From assembly GCF_002382885.1 (NCBI RefSeq), contig NZ_NWVL01000048.1, forward strand, positions 1 through 64,000: 64,000 nucleotides of DNA, written 5' to 3'. Numbering within the stretch: the first letter of the stretch is position 1; every line of letters starts with the position of its first letter. This stretch comes from Streptomyces sp. WZ.A104 (lineage in GTDB: Bacteria; Actinomycetota; Actinomycetes; Streptomycetales; Streptomycetaceae). Below the pieces are notes generated by a model. It made no database searches, was not told the DNA's origin, and saw nothing but the letters and a program-made list of their open reading frames with translations. This document shows, in pieces, positions 1-8,791 of the stretch. The position numbers were made by a program, and so were the translations under genes.

Positions 1-72
1 CCGGAAGCTAAGCCTTTCAGCGCCGATGGTACTGCAGGGGGGACCCTGTGGGAGAGTAGGACGCCGCCGAAC
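1..72 (+). rRNA. rrf: 5S ribosomal RNA, 3' part
   Basis: The window opens inside a 5S rRNA. The stretch from CCGGAAGCTAAGCC to the terminal GCCGCCGAAC is the conserved 3' two thirds of actinobacterial 5S rRNA, including the GGGGACCCTGTGGGAGAGTAG helix region. The first roughly 45 bases lie upstream of the window. It should be the last gene of an rRNA operon whose 16S and 23S genes are outside the window. A perfect hairpin terminator follows. Confidence 0.93.
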
Positions 73-86
73 AATTTTTCCGGGAA

Positions 87-115
87 AGCCCCGTACCGCA
101 AGGTACGGGGCTTTT
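87..115 (+). terminator. rRNA operon terminator
   Basis: An 11-bp perfect stem (AGCCCCGTACC, GCAA tetraloop, GGTACGGGGCT) is followed by a T run. It sits just after the 5S 3' end and is a classic intrinsic terminator for the rRNA operon. Confidence 0.9.
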
Positions 116-223
116 CTGCGTTCAGCAGCAAGAGCTGAGCGCCGACCCCTGTGCATCCGTCGGCAGAAGCTGCGGGTAAGGTCAGGGGGCATCATTGGCA
201 CGTTCTTCACAGGAGGCCCCCGG

Positions 224-832
224 GTGGAGGTCCAGGAGACTCGGGTCCAGACGGACCGGGTCCTCACCATCCCCAACATCCTCAGCATGGCTCGCCTTGT
301 CGGGGTGCCGCTCTTCCTGTGGCTGATTCTCCGCCCCGTGTTCGGCGGTCCCAACAGCGACGGGTGGGCGCTGTTGGTGCTGATGCTCAGCGGCATCAGC
401 GACTACCTCGACGGGAAGCTCGCCCGACGGTGGAACCAGATCAGCAGTCTCGGCCGGCTCCTGGACCCGGCTGCCGACCGCCTCTACATTCTCTCCACCC
501 TGCTCGGCCTCACCTGGCGGGAGATCCTGCCGCTCTGGCTCACCGCGGCCCTTCTCGCCCGGGAACTGATGCTGCTCGTGATGGTGGCCATCCTGCGCCG
601 CCACGGCTATCCGCCGCCACAGGTCAACTTCCTCGGGAAAGCTGCAACTTTCAACCTGATGTACGCGTTCCCCTTGTTGCTGCTCAGCGACGGGAGTGGT
701 TGGCTGGCAACACTGGCTGCCGTTTTCGGATGGGCGTTCGCAGGATGGGGTACAACGCTCTATTGGTGGGCAGGGATCCTCTACGTGGTTCAGGTCCGCC
801 GACTCGTCAAGGCGGATGCAGTAGCCGATTGA
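224..832 (+). CDS. cls: Cardiolipin synthase-type CDP-alcohol phosphatidyltransferase
   Basis: This 202-residue integral membrane enzyme joins a CDP-activated lipid to an alcohol acceptor. The family signature D-x2-DG-x2-AR-x8-G-x3-D-x3-D is complete (D60, D63, G64, A67, R68, G77, D81, D85), and several hydrophobic segments surround it. The GTG start at 224 lies 7 nt after AGGAGG (211-216); the frame is open further upstream but without a comparable site. In S. coelicolor the gene next to the manC-like fusion (SCO1389, from memory) is the eukaryotic-type cardiolipin synthase, so that role is inferred from family and position. PgsA-like activity cannot be excluded from the sequence alone. Confidence 0.85.
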   Translation: MEVQETRVQTDRVLTIPNILSMARLVGVPLFLWLILRPVFGGPNSDGWALLVLMLSGISDYLDGKLARRWNQISSLGRLLDPAADRLYILSTLLGLTWREILPLWLTAALLARELMLLVMVAILRRHGYPPPQVNFLGKAATFNLMYAFPLLLLSDGSGWLATLAAVFGWAFAGWGTTLYWWAGILYVVQVRRLVKADAVAD

Positions 833-944
833 GCTCGTTGATGCGGTGCCGCGCAGTGTGGCCGGTCCGCGGCAGTTGTCTTGAATGATGCCGCGACGGG
901 CGAAGTCGGCTAACCGTCGTCTCTTCTAGGAGGACGTTTCCGAC

Positions 945-3440
945 ATGAAGGCCGTCGTGATGGCTGGCGGCGAGGGCACACGCCTTCGCCCCATGACCTC
1001 AAGCATGCCCAAGCCGCTTCTGCCCGTGGCCAACCGGCCGATCATGGAGCATGTGCTGCGGCTGCTGAAGCGGCATGGGCTCAGTGAAACGGTGGTGACC
1101 GTCCAGTTTCTCGCCTCCCTCGTCAAGAACTATTTCGGGGACGGCGAGGAGCTCGGGATGGAGCTCACCTACGCCAACGAGGAGAAGCCACTCGGCACCG
1201 CGGGCAGCGTGAAGAACGCCGAGGCGGCGTTGAAGGACGACACTTTCCTCGTTATTTCCGGTGACGCGCTCACCGACTTCGACCTCACCGACCTCATCGC
1301 CTTCCACAAGGAAAAGGGCGGACTCGTCACGGTCTGTCTGACCAGGGTTCCCAACCCGCTGGAATTCGGGATCACCATCGTGGACGAGGAAGGGCAGGTC
1401 GAGCGGTTCCTGGAGAAGCCGACCTGGGGTCAGGTCTTCTCGGACACCGTGAACACGGGTATCTACGTCATGGAGCCCGAGGTCTTCGACTACGTCCAGG
1501 CCGATACGTCCGTCGACTGGTCGGGTGATGTCTTCCCGCAGTTGATGAAGGAAGGCAAGCCCATCTACGGCTATATCGCCGAGGGCTACTGGGAAGACGT
1601 CGGTACGCACGAGAGCTATGTGAAGGCCCAGGCCGATGTCCTGGAGCGCAAGGTCGACGTGGAGCTCGACGGCTTCGAGATCTCGCCCGGAGTGTGGGTG
1701 GCCGAAGGCGCGGAGGTTCATCCCGACGCGGTGCTGCGCGGGCCGCTGTACATCGGCGACTATGCCAAGGTCGAGGCGGACGTCGAGATCCGCGAACACA
1801 CGGTGGTGGGGTCGAACGTCGTCGTCAAGACGGGTGCCTTCCTCCACAAGGCCGTCGTCCACGACAACGTCTACATCGGACAGCACAGCAACCTCCGCGG
1901 CTGCGTGGTCGGCAAGAACACCGACATCATGCGTGCGGCCCGGATCGAGGACGGCGCTGTCATCGGTGACGAATGCCTGGTCGGCGAGGAGTCGATCATC
2001 CAGGGCAACGTACGGGTGTATCCGTTCAAGACCATCGAGGCCGGTGCGTTCGTCAATACCTCGGTGATCTGGGAATCCCGGGGACAGGCACACCTCTTCG
2101 GCGCGCGCGGGGTCTCCGGCATTCTGAACGTCGAGATCACGCCGGAGCTGGCCGTACGGCTGGCGGGCGCCTACGCCACGACCCTCAAGAAGGGGTCCAC
2201 GGTCACGACCGCACGTGACCACTCCCGAGGCGCGCGGGCACTCAAGCGGGCCGTCATCTCGGCCCTCCAGGCCAGCGCCATCGACGTACGGGACCTGGAG
2301 AATGTCCCCCTGCCCGTGGCCCGGCAGCAGACGGCCCGCGGCAGCGCGGGCGGCATCATGATCCGTACCTCGCCCGGTGTGCCGGACTCCGTCGACATCA
2401 TGTTCATCGACGAGCGCGGCGCGGATCTCTCACAGGCCCAGCAGCGCAAGCTGGACCGGGTCTACGCGCGCCAGGAGTACCGCAGGGCCTTCCCCGGTGA
2501 GATCGGGGACCTGTACTTCCCGTCCAGCGTCTTCGACTCGTACACCGGTTCGCTGCTGCGCAACGTCGACATCACGGGCATCGCCGACTCCGGGCTGAAG
2601 GTTGTCGTCGACGCGTCCAACGGCAGCGCCGGACTCGTTCTGCCCAGCCTGCTCGGGCGGCTCGGGGTGGACGCGCTGACGATCAACCCCGGGCTCGACG
2701 AGTCGCGGCCCACCGAGTCCGCCGACACCCGGCGCGCGGGGCTCGTACGGCTCGGGGAGATCGTTTCCTCGGCCCGGGCGGCCTTCGGGGTGCGGTTCGA
2801 CCCGGTGGGGGAGCGGCTCTCCCTCGTCGACGAACTGGGCCGGATCATCGAGGACGACCGGGCCCTGCTGGTCCTCCTCGATCTCGTCGCCGCCGAGCGG
2901 CGCAGCGGCCGGGTCGCCCTGCCCGTGACGACCACGCGCGTCGCCGAGCAGGTGGCGGCCTACCACGGTACGCAGGTGGAATGGACGACGACCTCGCCCG
3001 ACGACCTGACCAGGGTCGGCCGTGAGGAAGCCACCATCTTCGGAGGAGACGGGCGCGGCGGGTTCATCGTTCCCGAATTCAGCAGCGTCTTCGACGGGAC
3101 GGCGGCCTTCGTCCGGCTCATCGGGCTCGTGGCGCGCACCCAGCTCACCCTGAGCCAGATCGACGCGCGCATTCCCCGCGCCCACGTCCTGCGCCGCGAT
3201 CTGGCGACGCCCTGGGCCGTCAAGGGGCTCGTCATGCGGCGGGTCGTCGAAGCGGCCGGTGACCGCAGCGTGGACACCACGGACGGGGTGCGTGTGGTCG
3301 AGGCGGACGGGCGGTGGATCATGGTCCTGCCCGACCGGGCCGAGGCCGTGACGCATCTGTGGGCGGAAGGCCCGGACGACGCCTCGGCCCAGGCGCTGCT
3401 CGACGAGTGGTCCGCGGTCGTGGACAGCGCGGGCAGCTAG
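945..3440 (+). CDS. Mannose-1-phosphate guanylyltransferase / phosphomannomutase-like fusion
   Basis: This is an 831-residue cytosolic fusion. Residues 1-235 are a nucleotidyltransferase with the GEGTRLRP activation loop at residues 9-16 and SGDALTDFD for metal binding. Residues about 250-370 form a left-handed beta-helix of hexapeptide repeats. Residues about 385-830 are an alpha-phosphohexomutase fold. The mutase half looks degenerate: the catalytic serine loop reads RTSPG around S476 instead of TASHNP, and the metal loop reads DPVGER (619-624) instead of DGDGDR. Supply of GDP-mannose for glycosylation is the family role; mutase activity is doubtful. AGGAGG lies 11 nt before the ATG. A strong terminator follows. 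Confidence 0.88.
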   Translation: MKAVVMAGGEGTRLRPMTSSMPKPLLPVANRPIMEHVLRLLKRHGLSETVVTVQFLASLVKNYFGDGEELGMELTYANEEKPLGTAGSVKNAEAALKDDTFLVISGDALTDFDLTDLIAFHKEKGGLVTVCLTRVPNPLEFGITIVDEEGQVERFLEKPTWGQVFSDTVNTGIYVMEPEVFDYVQADTSVDWSGDVFPQLMKEGKPIYGYIAEGYWEDVGTHESYVKAQADVLERKVDVELDGFEISPGVWVAEGAEVHPDAVLRGPLYIGDYAKVEADVEIREHTVVGSNVVVKTGAFLHKAVVHDNVYIGQHSNLRGCVVGKNTDIMRAARIEDGAVIGDECLVGEESIIQGNVRVYPFKTIEAGAFVNTSVIWESRGQAHLFGARGVSGILNVEITPELAVRLAGAYATTLKKGSTVTTARDHSRGARALKRAVISALQASAIDVRDLENVPLPVARQQTARGSAGGIMIRTSPGVPDSVDIMFIDERGADLSQAQQRKLDRVYARQEYRRAFPGEIGDLYFPSSVFDSYTGSLLRNVDITGIADSGLKVVVDASNGSAGLVLPSLLGRLGVDALTINPGLDESRPTESADTRRAGLVRLGEIVSSARAAFGVRFDPVGERLSLVDELGRIIEDDRALLVLLDLVAAERRSGRVALPVTTTRVAEQVAAYHGTQVEWTTTSPDDLTRVGREEATIFGGDGRGGFIVPEFSSVFDGTAAFVRLIGLVARTQLTLSQIDARIPRAHVLRRDLATPWAVKGLVMRRVVEAAGDRSVDTTDGVRVVEADGRWIMVLPDRAEAVTHLWAEGPDDASAQALLDEWSAVVDSAGS

Positions 3441-3450
3441 TCGCTGTGAG

Positions 3451-3494
3451 CCGGTGTGCCGGAACGCCCCGGGCAGGGGCTTCCGGCACACCGG
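3451..3494 (+). terminator. Long hairpin terminator
   Basis: A perfect 14-bp outer stem (CCGGTGTGCCGGAA with TTCCGGCACACCGG) encloses a second stem (GCCCC/GGGGC). It lies 11 nt after the manC-like stop codon and separates that gene from the DUF881 operon. There is no long T run, which is usual for Streptomyces terminators. Confidence 0.8.
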
Positions 3495-3540
3495 TGGGGC
3501 CATTCGGCGGCAGCCGTGGTGACGTGCGACGATGTGCGGC

Positions 3541-4455
3541 ATGTCGCAGCAGTCCCCCGATCGGAGCACCACCTCGCCGACCGCACGCCCCGACGCCTCC
3601 ATGTCGCTGCTGAACAACGTGATGGACCACAGCCTCGACGAGGGCTACGCGGAGGCCGCGGCGCGCCGAAAGGCCGACGGGAGCGAGGGCCTGCCCCGTA
3701 CGCTCAGGTCGAAGCTCTGGCTGGCGGCGGGACTGGTGGTGGCCGCCCTCGTGGTCACCCTCGGCGCGGCCGAGGCGCGGATCGCGGCCCCGGTCGTCGC
3801 GAAGGAGCGCGAGGAACTGATCGACCGCATCAACGCGGAGACCAAGGCGGCGGACACGCTGGAGTCGGATGTCGACAAGCTCCGTGCCGACGTGAGCGAA
3901 CGCCAGCGCAAGGCCCTTGAGCGCCATGGGGGAGCCCAGGGGGAGTTGGTGTCCCTACTGGCCGGGGCGACCCCGGTCGAGGGCCCGGGTGTGAAGCTCG
4001 TCGTGGACGACGCCAGGAACACCGACCAGGGCGGCGGCGGGCCGCGGGAGTCCAGCGGCTTCACCGACACCGGGCGGGTGCGCGACCGGGACATGCAGCG
4101 TGTGGTCAACGGGCTGTGGGAGTCCGGCGCCGAGGCCATCGCCATCAATGGGCAAAGGCTCACCGCGCTGTCCGCCATCCGGGCCGCCGGCGACGCCATA
4201 CTGGTCCACAACAGGCCGCTTGTACCGCCGTACACGGTGCTCGTGGTGGGGGACGGGAAGAAGCTCGCGGCCGCGTTCCGGGACAGCGCCGACGGCCAGT
4301 ATCTGAACGCGCTGAAGGAGAGCTTCGACATTCGCACCAGCATGTCCGACCAGGCCAAGGTGCGGCTTCCGGCCGCGCCGAGCCTGATCGTCCGTACAGC
4401 AGAGCCGAAGGCCGCCGGCAGTGGTGCGGCAGACACAGGGAAGGGCACATCGTGA
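3541..4455 (+). CDS. DUF881 membrane protein (first of two)
   Basis: A protein of about 304 residues with a cytoplasmic N-terminus, one membrane segment (about 59-78), a charged coiled-coil stretch (about 80-130) and an extracytoplasmic DUF881 domain. The domain shows the family hallmarks GPGVKLVVDD and WESGAEAIAINGQRLT. An ATG three codons upstream (3532) is equally possible; neither has a clear ribosome-binding site, and ACGATG just before suggests a -10 and a short or absent leader. The stop overlaps the next start (GTGA at 4452-4455), so translation with sbp is probably coupled. The family is tied to the actinobacterial cell envelope or sporulation by context only; no reaction is known. 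Confidence 0.85.
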   Translation: MSQQSPDRSTTSPTARPDASMSLLNNVMDHSLDEGYAEAAARRKADGSEGLPRTLRSKLWLAAGLVVAALVVTLGAAEARIAAPVVAKEREELIDRINAETKAADTLESDVDKLRADVSERQRKALERHGGAQGELVSLLAGATPVEGPGVKLVVDDARNTDQGGGGPRESSGFTDTGRVRDRDMQRVVNGLWESGAEAIAINGQRLTALSAIRAAGDAILVHNRPLVPPYTVLVVGDGKKLAAAFRDSADGQYLNALKESFDIRTSMSDQAKVRLPAAPSLIVRTAEPKAAGSGAADTGKGTS

Positions 4456-4784
4456 TCGCCGTACTGGGCCTCGTCGTGGGAGTCGTGGTCGGACTGTTGG
4501 TCCGGCCCGAGGTACCGGCGGTGGTCGAGCCCTACCTGCCGATCGCGGTGGTCGCCGCGCTCGACGCCGTCTTCGGCGGTCTGCGGGCGATGCTCGACGG
4601 CATCTTCGTCGACAAGGTCTTCGTCGTCTCCTTCCTCTCCAACGTCGTGGTGGCCGCGCTGATCGTCTTCCTCGGCGACAAACTGGGGGTCGGCGCTCAG
4701 CTCTCCACGGGTGTGGTGGTCGTGCTCGGCATCCGGATCTTCTCCAACGCCGCGGCGATCCGCCGCCACGTCTTCCGGGCTTGA
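4452..4784 (+). CDS. sbp: Small basic protein Sbp (DUF1290)
   Basis: A 110-residue protein with four hydrophobic stretches, ending in a short basic tail (AAIRRHVFRA). It matches the DUF1290 'small basic protein' family, found near ftsQ or DUF881 genes in Gram-positive bacteria. The GTG start overlaps the previous stop by four bases and the next gene starts 5 nt after this stop, giving a tight three-gene operon. The role is unknown; co-inheritance with DUF881 suggests a membrane complex of all three products. Confidence 0.87.
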   Translation: MIAVLGLVVGVVVGLLVRPEVPAVVEPYLPIAVVAALDAVFGGLRAMLDGIFVDKVFVVSFLSNVVVAALIVFLGDKLGVGAQLSTGVVVVLGIRIFSNAAAIRRHVFRA

Positions 4785-4789
4785 GGCCG

Positions 4790-5602
4790 ATGAACAACGA
4801 CGAGAACACCCGCAGCCCCCAGCCCGAGGACGGCGCGCCCGCCACCCCGGAAGCTTCCGTGCCCCCGCTTGCGGCCGAGGAGGTCTCCGGGCGGCAGAGA
4901 CTGCTGGCGGGCCTGTGGCCGCCCCGGCTCAGCCGGGCCCAACTCATCGTCGCCCTGCTGCTGTTCGGTCTCGGTCTGGGGCTTGCCATCCAGGTGCGGT
5001 CCGCCGGCGACGACGGTGCGCTGCGCGGTGCCCGACAGGAGGACCTGGTCCGCATCCTCGACGAGGTCGACGACCGGACGCAGCGCCTGGAGGACGAGAA
5101 GCAGCGCCTGGACGACCAGCGCACCGAGCTGGAGAACAGCTCCGACCAGGCCGAGGAGGCCCGGAAGCAGACGCGGGAGAAGGAGCGTCAGCTCGGCATC
5201 CTCGCGGGCACCGTGGCGGCACAGGGCCCCGGCATCACCCTGACGATCAGTGACCCGGCCCGGGCGGTCGCGGCCGACATGCTGCTCGACGCGCTTCAGG
5301 AGCTGCGGGCGGCGGGCGCCGAGGCCATCGAGGTCAACGGGGTGCGCGTGGTGGCCAACACCTACTTCGCCGGAGAGGGCGGGGACGTCCAGGTGGACGG
5401 CGAGAAGATCGAGGCGCCGTACGAGTTCACGGTCATCGGCCAGCCGCAGGACCTGGAGCCCGCGCTCAACATCCCCGGCGGTGTGGTCCAGACGCTGGAG
5501 AAGGAGCAGGCCACGGTGGTCGTGGAGCGGTCCGACGACATCGTGGTCGACGCCTTGCGACCGGCGCAGCGGCCTGACTACGCTCGGTCGTCATCCCCGT
5601 GA
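4790..5602 (+). CDS. DUF881 membrane protein (second of two)
   Basis: This 270-residue paralogue of the 3541 product has the same plan: an acidic N-terminus, one membrane segment (about 50-69), a very charged heptad-like coiled coil (about 90-135, e.g. RLEDEKQRLDDQRTELE) and a DUF881 domain with GPGITLTISD and AGAEAIEVNGVRV. The ATG follows the sbp stop by 5 nt with GAGG just before it. The coiled coils of the two paralogues could pair with each other, with Sbp as a membrane partner; that is inference. The function is not established. Confidence 0.87.
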   Translation: MNNDENTRSPQPEDGAPATPEASVPPLAAEEVSGRQRLLAGLWPPRLSRAQLIVALLLFGLGLGLAIQVRSAGDDGALRGARQEDLVRILDEVDDRTQRLEDEKQRLDDQRTELENSSDQAEEARKQTREKERQLGILAGTVAAQGPGITLTISDPARAVAADMLLDALQELRAAGAEAIEVNGVRVVANTYFAGEGGDVQVDGEKIEAPYEFTVIGQPQDLEPALNIPGGVVQTLEKEQATVVVERSDDIVVDALRPAQRPDYARSSSP

Positions 5603-5792
5603 GTCCGGTGAGTGTACGGGCCGGTGGACCGGGTCGGGAGCTTGCGGGGGGTCGCCGCACCGGATTGGTGGTGCGTGGTGGAAACTGTCGAGTGGATACG
5701 GACGTTGTGAAGATGTCCGGGTCGGCAGGTGTATTCATTCAGGGTTCGTCCTGCCCCACGGGCGGGTCTATGTCGGTCAAGGGGAATCGCCC

Positions 5793-6572
5793 GTGAAGTT
5801 GTTTGCGAAGTTGTTCGGTAAGAGTGCACGCGAGGACAGCAACAGTGCTGCCCGCCACCGTGCTCCGCGCCACGGTCAGGCCGAGGAGCCGGAGGCGGAG
5901 CGTCCGCTCTTCCGTGACGAGGTGTCCGGTACCCCGGGCGGACCCGGCGTGTCGTCTGTTGACCCTGCCGGTGCCGGGGCAATAGGTTTCGGCGAACCAT
6001 CAGCCTCAAGTGCAGGTGGAGGGTTCACCCCGGAGGGCTCGTCGATGCCGGTCTGCGCAAGGTGCGGTCACCGCAACGCGGAGGCCAGCAGGTTCTGCTC
6101 CAACTGCGGTACGCCGCTGCGGGGCGGCGTTCCCGAGCGTGCTTCGGAGACGACGTCGACGATCTCGATCTCGGGTCTTGAGGCGTACGAGGCGGAGGCG
6201 ACGGGGCAGACGGCTCTGCCCTCGCTCTCCCCGGAGGCTCAGGCGGCCGTCGACGCGCTGCCGGGCGGTTCGGCCCTGCTGGTCGTGCGGCGCGGCCCGA
6301 ACTCCGGAAGCCGATTCCTGCTCGACAGTGATCTGACGACGGCCGGCCGTCACCCGCAGAGCGACATCTTTCTCGATGACGTGACCGTGTCGCGCCGTCA
6401 TGTGGAGTTCCGCAGGAGTCCGGACGGTAGCTTCACCGTGGGCGATGTCGGCAGCCTCAACGGCACCTACGTCAACCGTGAGCGCATCGATTCGGTCCAG
6501 CTGTCCAACGGCGACGAAGTCCAGATCGGAAAGTACCGCCTGGTCTTCTATGCGAGCCCGCGGGGCGTGTGA
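5793..6572 (+). CDS. Zinc-ribbon and FHA-domain protein (GarA/OdhI-like)
   Basis: A 259-residue protein. A zinc ribbon is formed by C88-x2-C91 and C102-x2-C105. It is followed by an ETTST motif at 119-123 and a C-terminal FHA domain (about 160-255) with TAGRHPQSDI and VSRRHVEF for phosphothreonine binding. The ETTS motif before an FHA domain is the phosphoswitch of Mycobacterium GarA and Corynebacterium OdhI, which regulate 2-oxoglutarate metabolism when phosphorylated by Ser/Thr kinases. The same role here is inferred. The GTG start at 5793 has AAGGGGA 7 nt upstream; the open frame before it is not gene-like. MerR and nuclease genes follow in the same order as in mycobacteria. Confidence 0.88.
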   Translation: MKLFAKLFGKSAREDSNSAARHRAPRHGQAEEPEAERPLFRDEVSGTPGGPGVSSVDPAGAGAIGFGEPSASSAGGGFTPEGSSMPVCARCGHRNAEASRFCSNCGTPLRGGVPERASETTSTISISGLEAYEAEATGQTALPSLSPEAQAAVDALPGGSALLVVRRGPNSGSRFLLDSDLTTAGRHPQSDIFLDDVTVSRRHVEFRRSPDGSFTVGDVGSLNGTYVNRERIDSVQLSNGDEVQIGKYRLVFYASPRGV

Positions 6573-6616
6573 CCAGCCCCCGGACTCCTTGTCCGGGGGG
6601 ACCCCCAGGAAGGCCC

Positions 6617-7363
6617 ATGCTGCGAACACCGACAGGCGGTGCCGGTCACGGCGCCGCCACCGCGGAAGAGGGCTCGATGAGCATCGGTACGGTGCTCATC
6701 GAGCTGCGCGACGAGTTTCCCGAAGTCACCATCTCCAAGATCCGGTTCCTGGAGGCCGAGGGGCTCATCGAGCCGCAGCGCACTCCTTCCGGATACCGGA
6801 AGTTCGCCCCGCGTGATGTGGAGCGCCTCGCCCAGGTGCTGCGCATGCAGCGGGACCACTATCTGCCGCTCAAGGTCATCCGGGAGCACCTGGACGCCCT
6901 GGCGCGGGGAGAGCAGCCCGTCCTGCCCTCTCCGGGCGATCGGCGGGACCTGGCCGACGGGGTCTGGGACGCCGCAGGTCCGGGTGCGGCCACCGCCGTG
7001 CGGATCGGGCGCGCCGAGCTGCTCGCGGCGGCCGAGGTCGATGAGGAGCGGCTGGAGGAGTGGGAGTCCTACGGGCTCATCGTTCCGGCCCCCGAGGGCG
7101 GCTACGACGCCGAGATGGTCACCGTAGCCAAGCTGGTCGCTGATCTGGGGCGATTCGGACTCGAACCGCGTCACCTTCGAGCCATGCGGGCCTCCGCCGA
7201 CCGGGAGGCGGGCCTGGTGGAGCAGGTGGTCGCGCCGCTGCGCCGACACCGTAATCCGCAGACCAGAGCCCATGCGGAGGCCACCGCGAACGAGCTCGCG
7301 GAGCTGTCCGTACGGCTGCACGCGGCACTCGTCCAGACCGCTCTGCGGAGCCGTCTGCACTGA
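6617..7363 (+). CDS. MerR-family transcriptional regulator (FtsR-like)
   Basis: A 248-residue regulator. After a short N-terminal tail comes a MerR winged helix-turn-helix: SIGTVLIELRDEFPEVTISK, then the wing region EGLIEPQRTPSGYRKF. A long helical effector/dimerisation part follows. It is the positional equivalent of mycobacterial Rv1828 and corynebacterial FtsR, known as a regulator of cell division; that role is transferred by family and gene order. The ATG at 6617 is preceded by AGGAAGG at 6607-6613. The C-terminal part has no recognisable metal or drug-binding motif. Confidence 0.85.
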   Translation: MLRTPTGGAGHGAATAEEGSMSIGTVLIELRDEFPEVTISKIRFLEAEGLIEPQRTPSGYRKFAPRDVERLAQVLRMQRDHYLPLKVIREHLDALARGEQPVLPSPGDRRDLADGVWDAAGPGAATAVRIGRAELLAAAEVDEERLEEWESYGLIVPAPEGGYDAEMVTVAKLVADLGRFGLEPRHLRAMRASADREAGLVEQVVAPLRRHRNPQTRAHAEATANELAELSVRLHAALVQTALRSRLH

Positions 7364-7416
7364 CCTCGGCGGAGCCCGACTACCCAAACATGGCGAGCAC
7401 GTCCTAGGGTTGCTGT

Positions 7417-7890
7417 GTGAACGAGCTCGACGTTGTCGGTGTCCGGGTGGAAATGCCCTCCAACCAACCGATCGTTCTCCTGCGTGAAGTGGGAGGCGAC
7501 CGGTACCTCCCCATTTGGATCGGTCCTGGTGAGGCGACCGCGATCGCCTTCGCCCAGCAGGGCATGGCTCCGGCCAGGCCGCTGACCCATGACCTGTTCA
7601 AGGATGTGCTGGAGGCCGTGGGCCAGGAGCTCACCGAGGTGCGCATCACGGACCTTCGCGAAGGGGTCTTCTACGCGGAGCTGGTCTTCGCCAGCGGGGT
7701 GGAGGTGAGCGCCCGGCCGTCCGACGCCATAGCGCTCGCCCTGCGGACCGGCACGCCGATCTACGGCAGTGACGGCGTGCTGGACGATGCGGGCATCGCG
7801 ATCCCCGACGAGCAGGAGGACGAGGTGGAGAAGTTCCGCGAGTTCCTCGACCAGATCTCGCCGGAGGACTTCGGTACGAACAGTCAGTGA
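7417..7890 (+). CDS. Bifunctional nuclease family protein (DUF151)
   Basis: A 157-residue single-domain protein covering the whole bifunctional nuclease (DUF151) fold, with YLPIWIGPGEATAIAFAQQG and the RPSDAIALALRTGTPIYG segment typical of the family. Plant and bacterial members degrade RNA and DNA in vitro; the physiological role in actinomycetes is unclear. The GTG start at 7417 is preceded by TAGGGT about 10 nt upstream, a possible -10, so the transcript may be nearly leaderless. It lies between two MerR genes, as in mycobacteria (Rv1829). Confidence 0.88.
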   Translation: MNELDVVGVRVEMPSNQPIVLLREVGGDRYLPIWIGPGEATAIAFAQQGMAPARPLTHDLFKDVLEAVGQELTEVRITDLREGVFYAELVFASGVEVSARPSDAIALALRTGTPIYGSDGVLDDAGIAIPDEQEDEVEKFREFLDQISPEDFGTNSQ

Positions 7891-7954
7891 CCGTCCCGCA
7901 GGGGTGTCGTCAGCGCATCCGGCAAGCCTTTCCCGGAAACGAGTCACGGGAAAC

Positions 7955-7990
7955 CACCCTCAGGGTGATTATCACTCGGCGTGCCGAGTG
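7955..7990. promoter_or_regulatory. Two adjacent perfect palindromes upstream of the second MerR gene
   Basis: CACCCTcAGGGTG (7955-7967) is followed by an 18-bp perfect palindrome CACTCGGCGTGCCGAGTG (7973-7990). They end 10 nt before a clear -35 box (8000). They could be the terminator of the nuclease gene or an operator for the downstream promoter. CGAGTG recurs at 8011-8016 and 8029-8034, around the promoter, which favours protein binding. Confidence 0.5.
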
Positions 7991-7999
7991 TGGCGATCG

Positions 8000-8028
8000 T
8001 TGACGCACCCCGAGTGACTGCCTACCTT
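8000..8028 (+). promoter_or_regulatory. Promoter of the second MerR gene
   Basis: TTGACG (8000-8005), a 17-bp spacer and TACCTT (8023-8028) form a good vegetative sigma-factor promoter. Transcription would begin near 8035, which rules out the longer open frame from 7981 and supports the GTG at 8059. Confidence 0.65.
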
Positions 8029-8058
8029 CGAGTGGGCAGGTCAAGGACGGAGGTCGGC

Positions 8059-8676
<618 letters not shown>

Positions 8677-8720
8677 GCGCTCCGGACGATCCGGGTCGGA
8701 CGGACAGACAGCTGGAGGGC

Positions 8721-8762
8721 ACGGGACGGTCCGGCACCCCACGGGGCGCCGGGCCGTCCCGT
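8721..8762 (+). terminator. Terminator between the MerR gene and dinB
   Basis: ACGGGACGG (8721-8729) pairs with CCGTCCCGT (8754-8762), with an inner CCGGC/GCCGG stem. It ends 30 nt before the dinB start, so dinB has its own promoter or is read through weakly. Confidence 0.7.
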
Positions 8763-8791
8763 TGTCAGTGCCGTAGGGCAGCATCGTCGGT

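Noticed and set aside
3456..3920. 154-codon plus-strand frame before the DUF881 gene
   Set aside because: It runs through a strong terminator and overlaps the DUF881 coding sequence in another frame.
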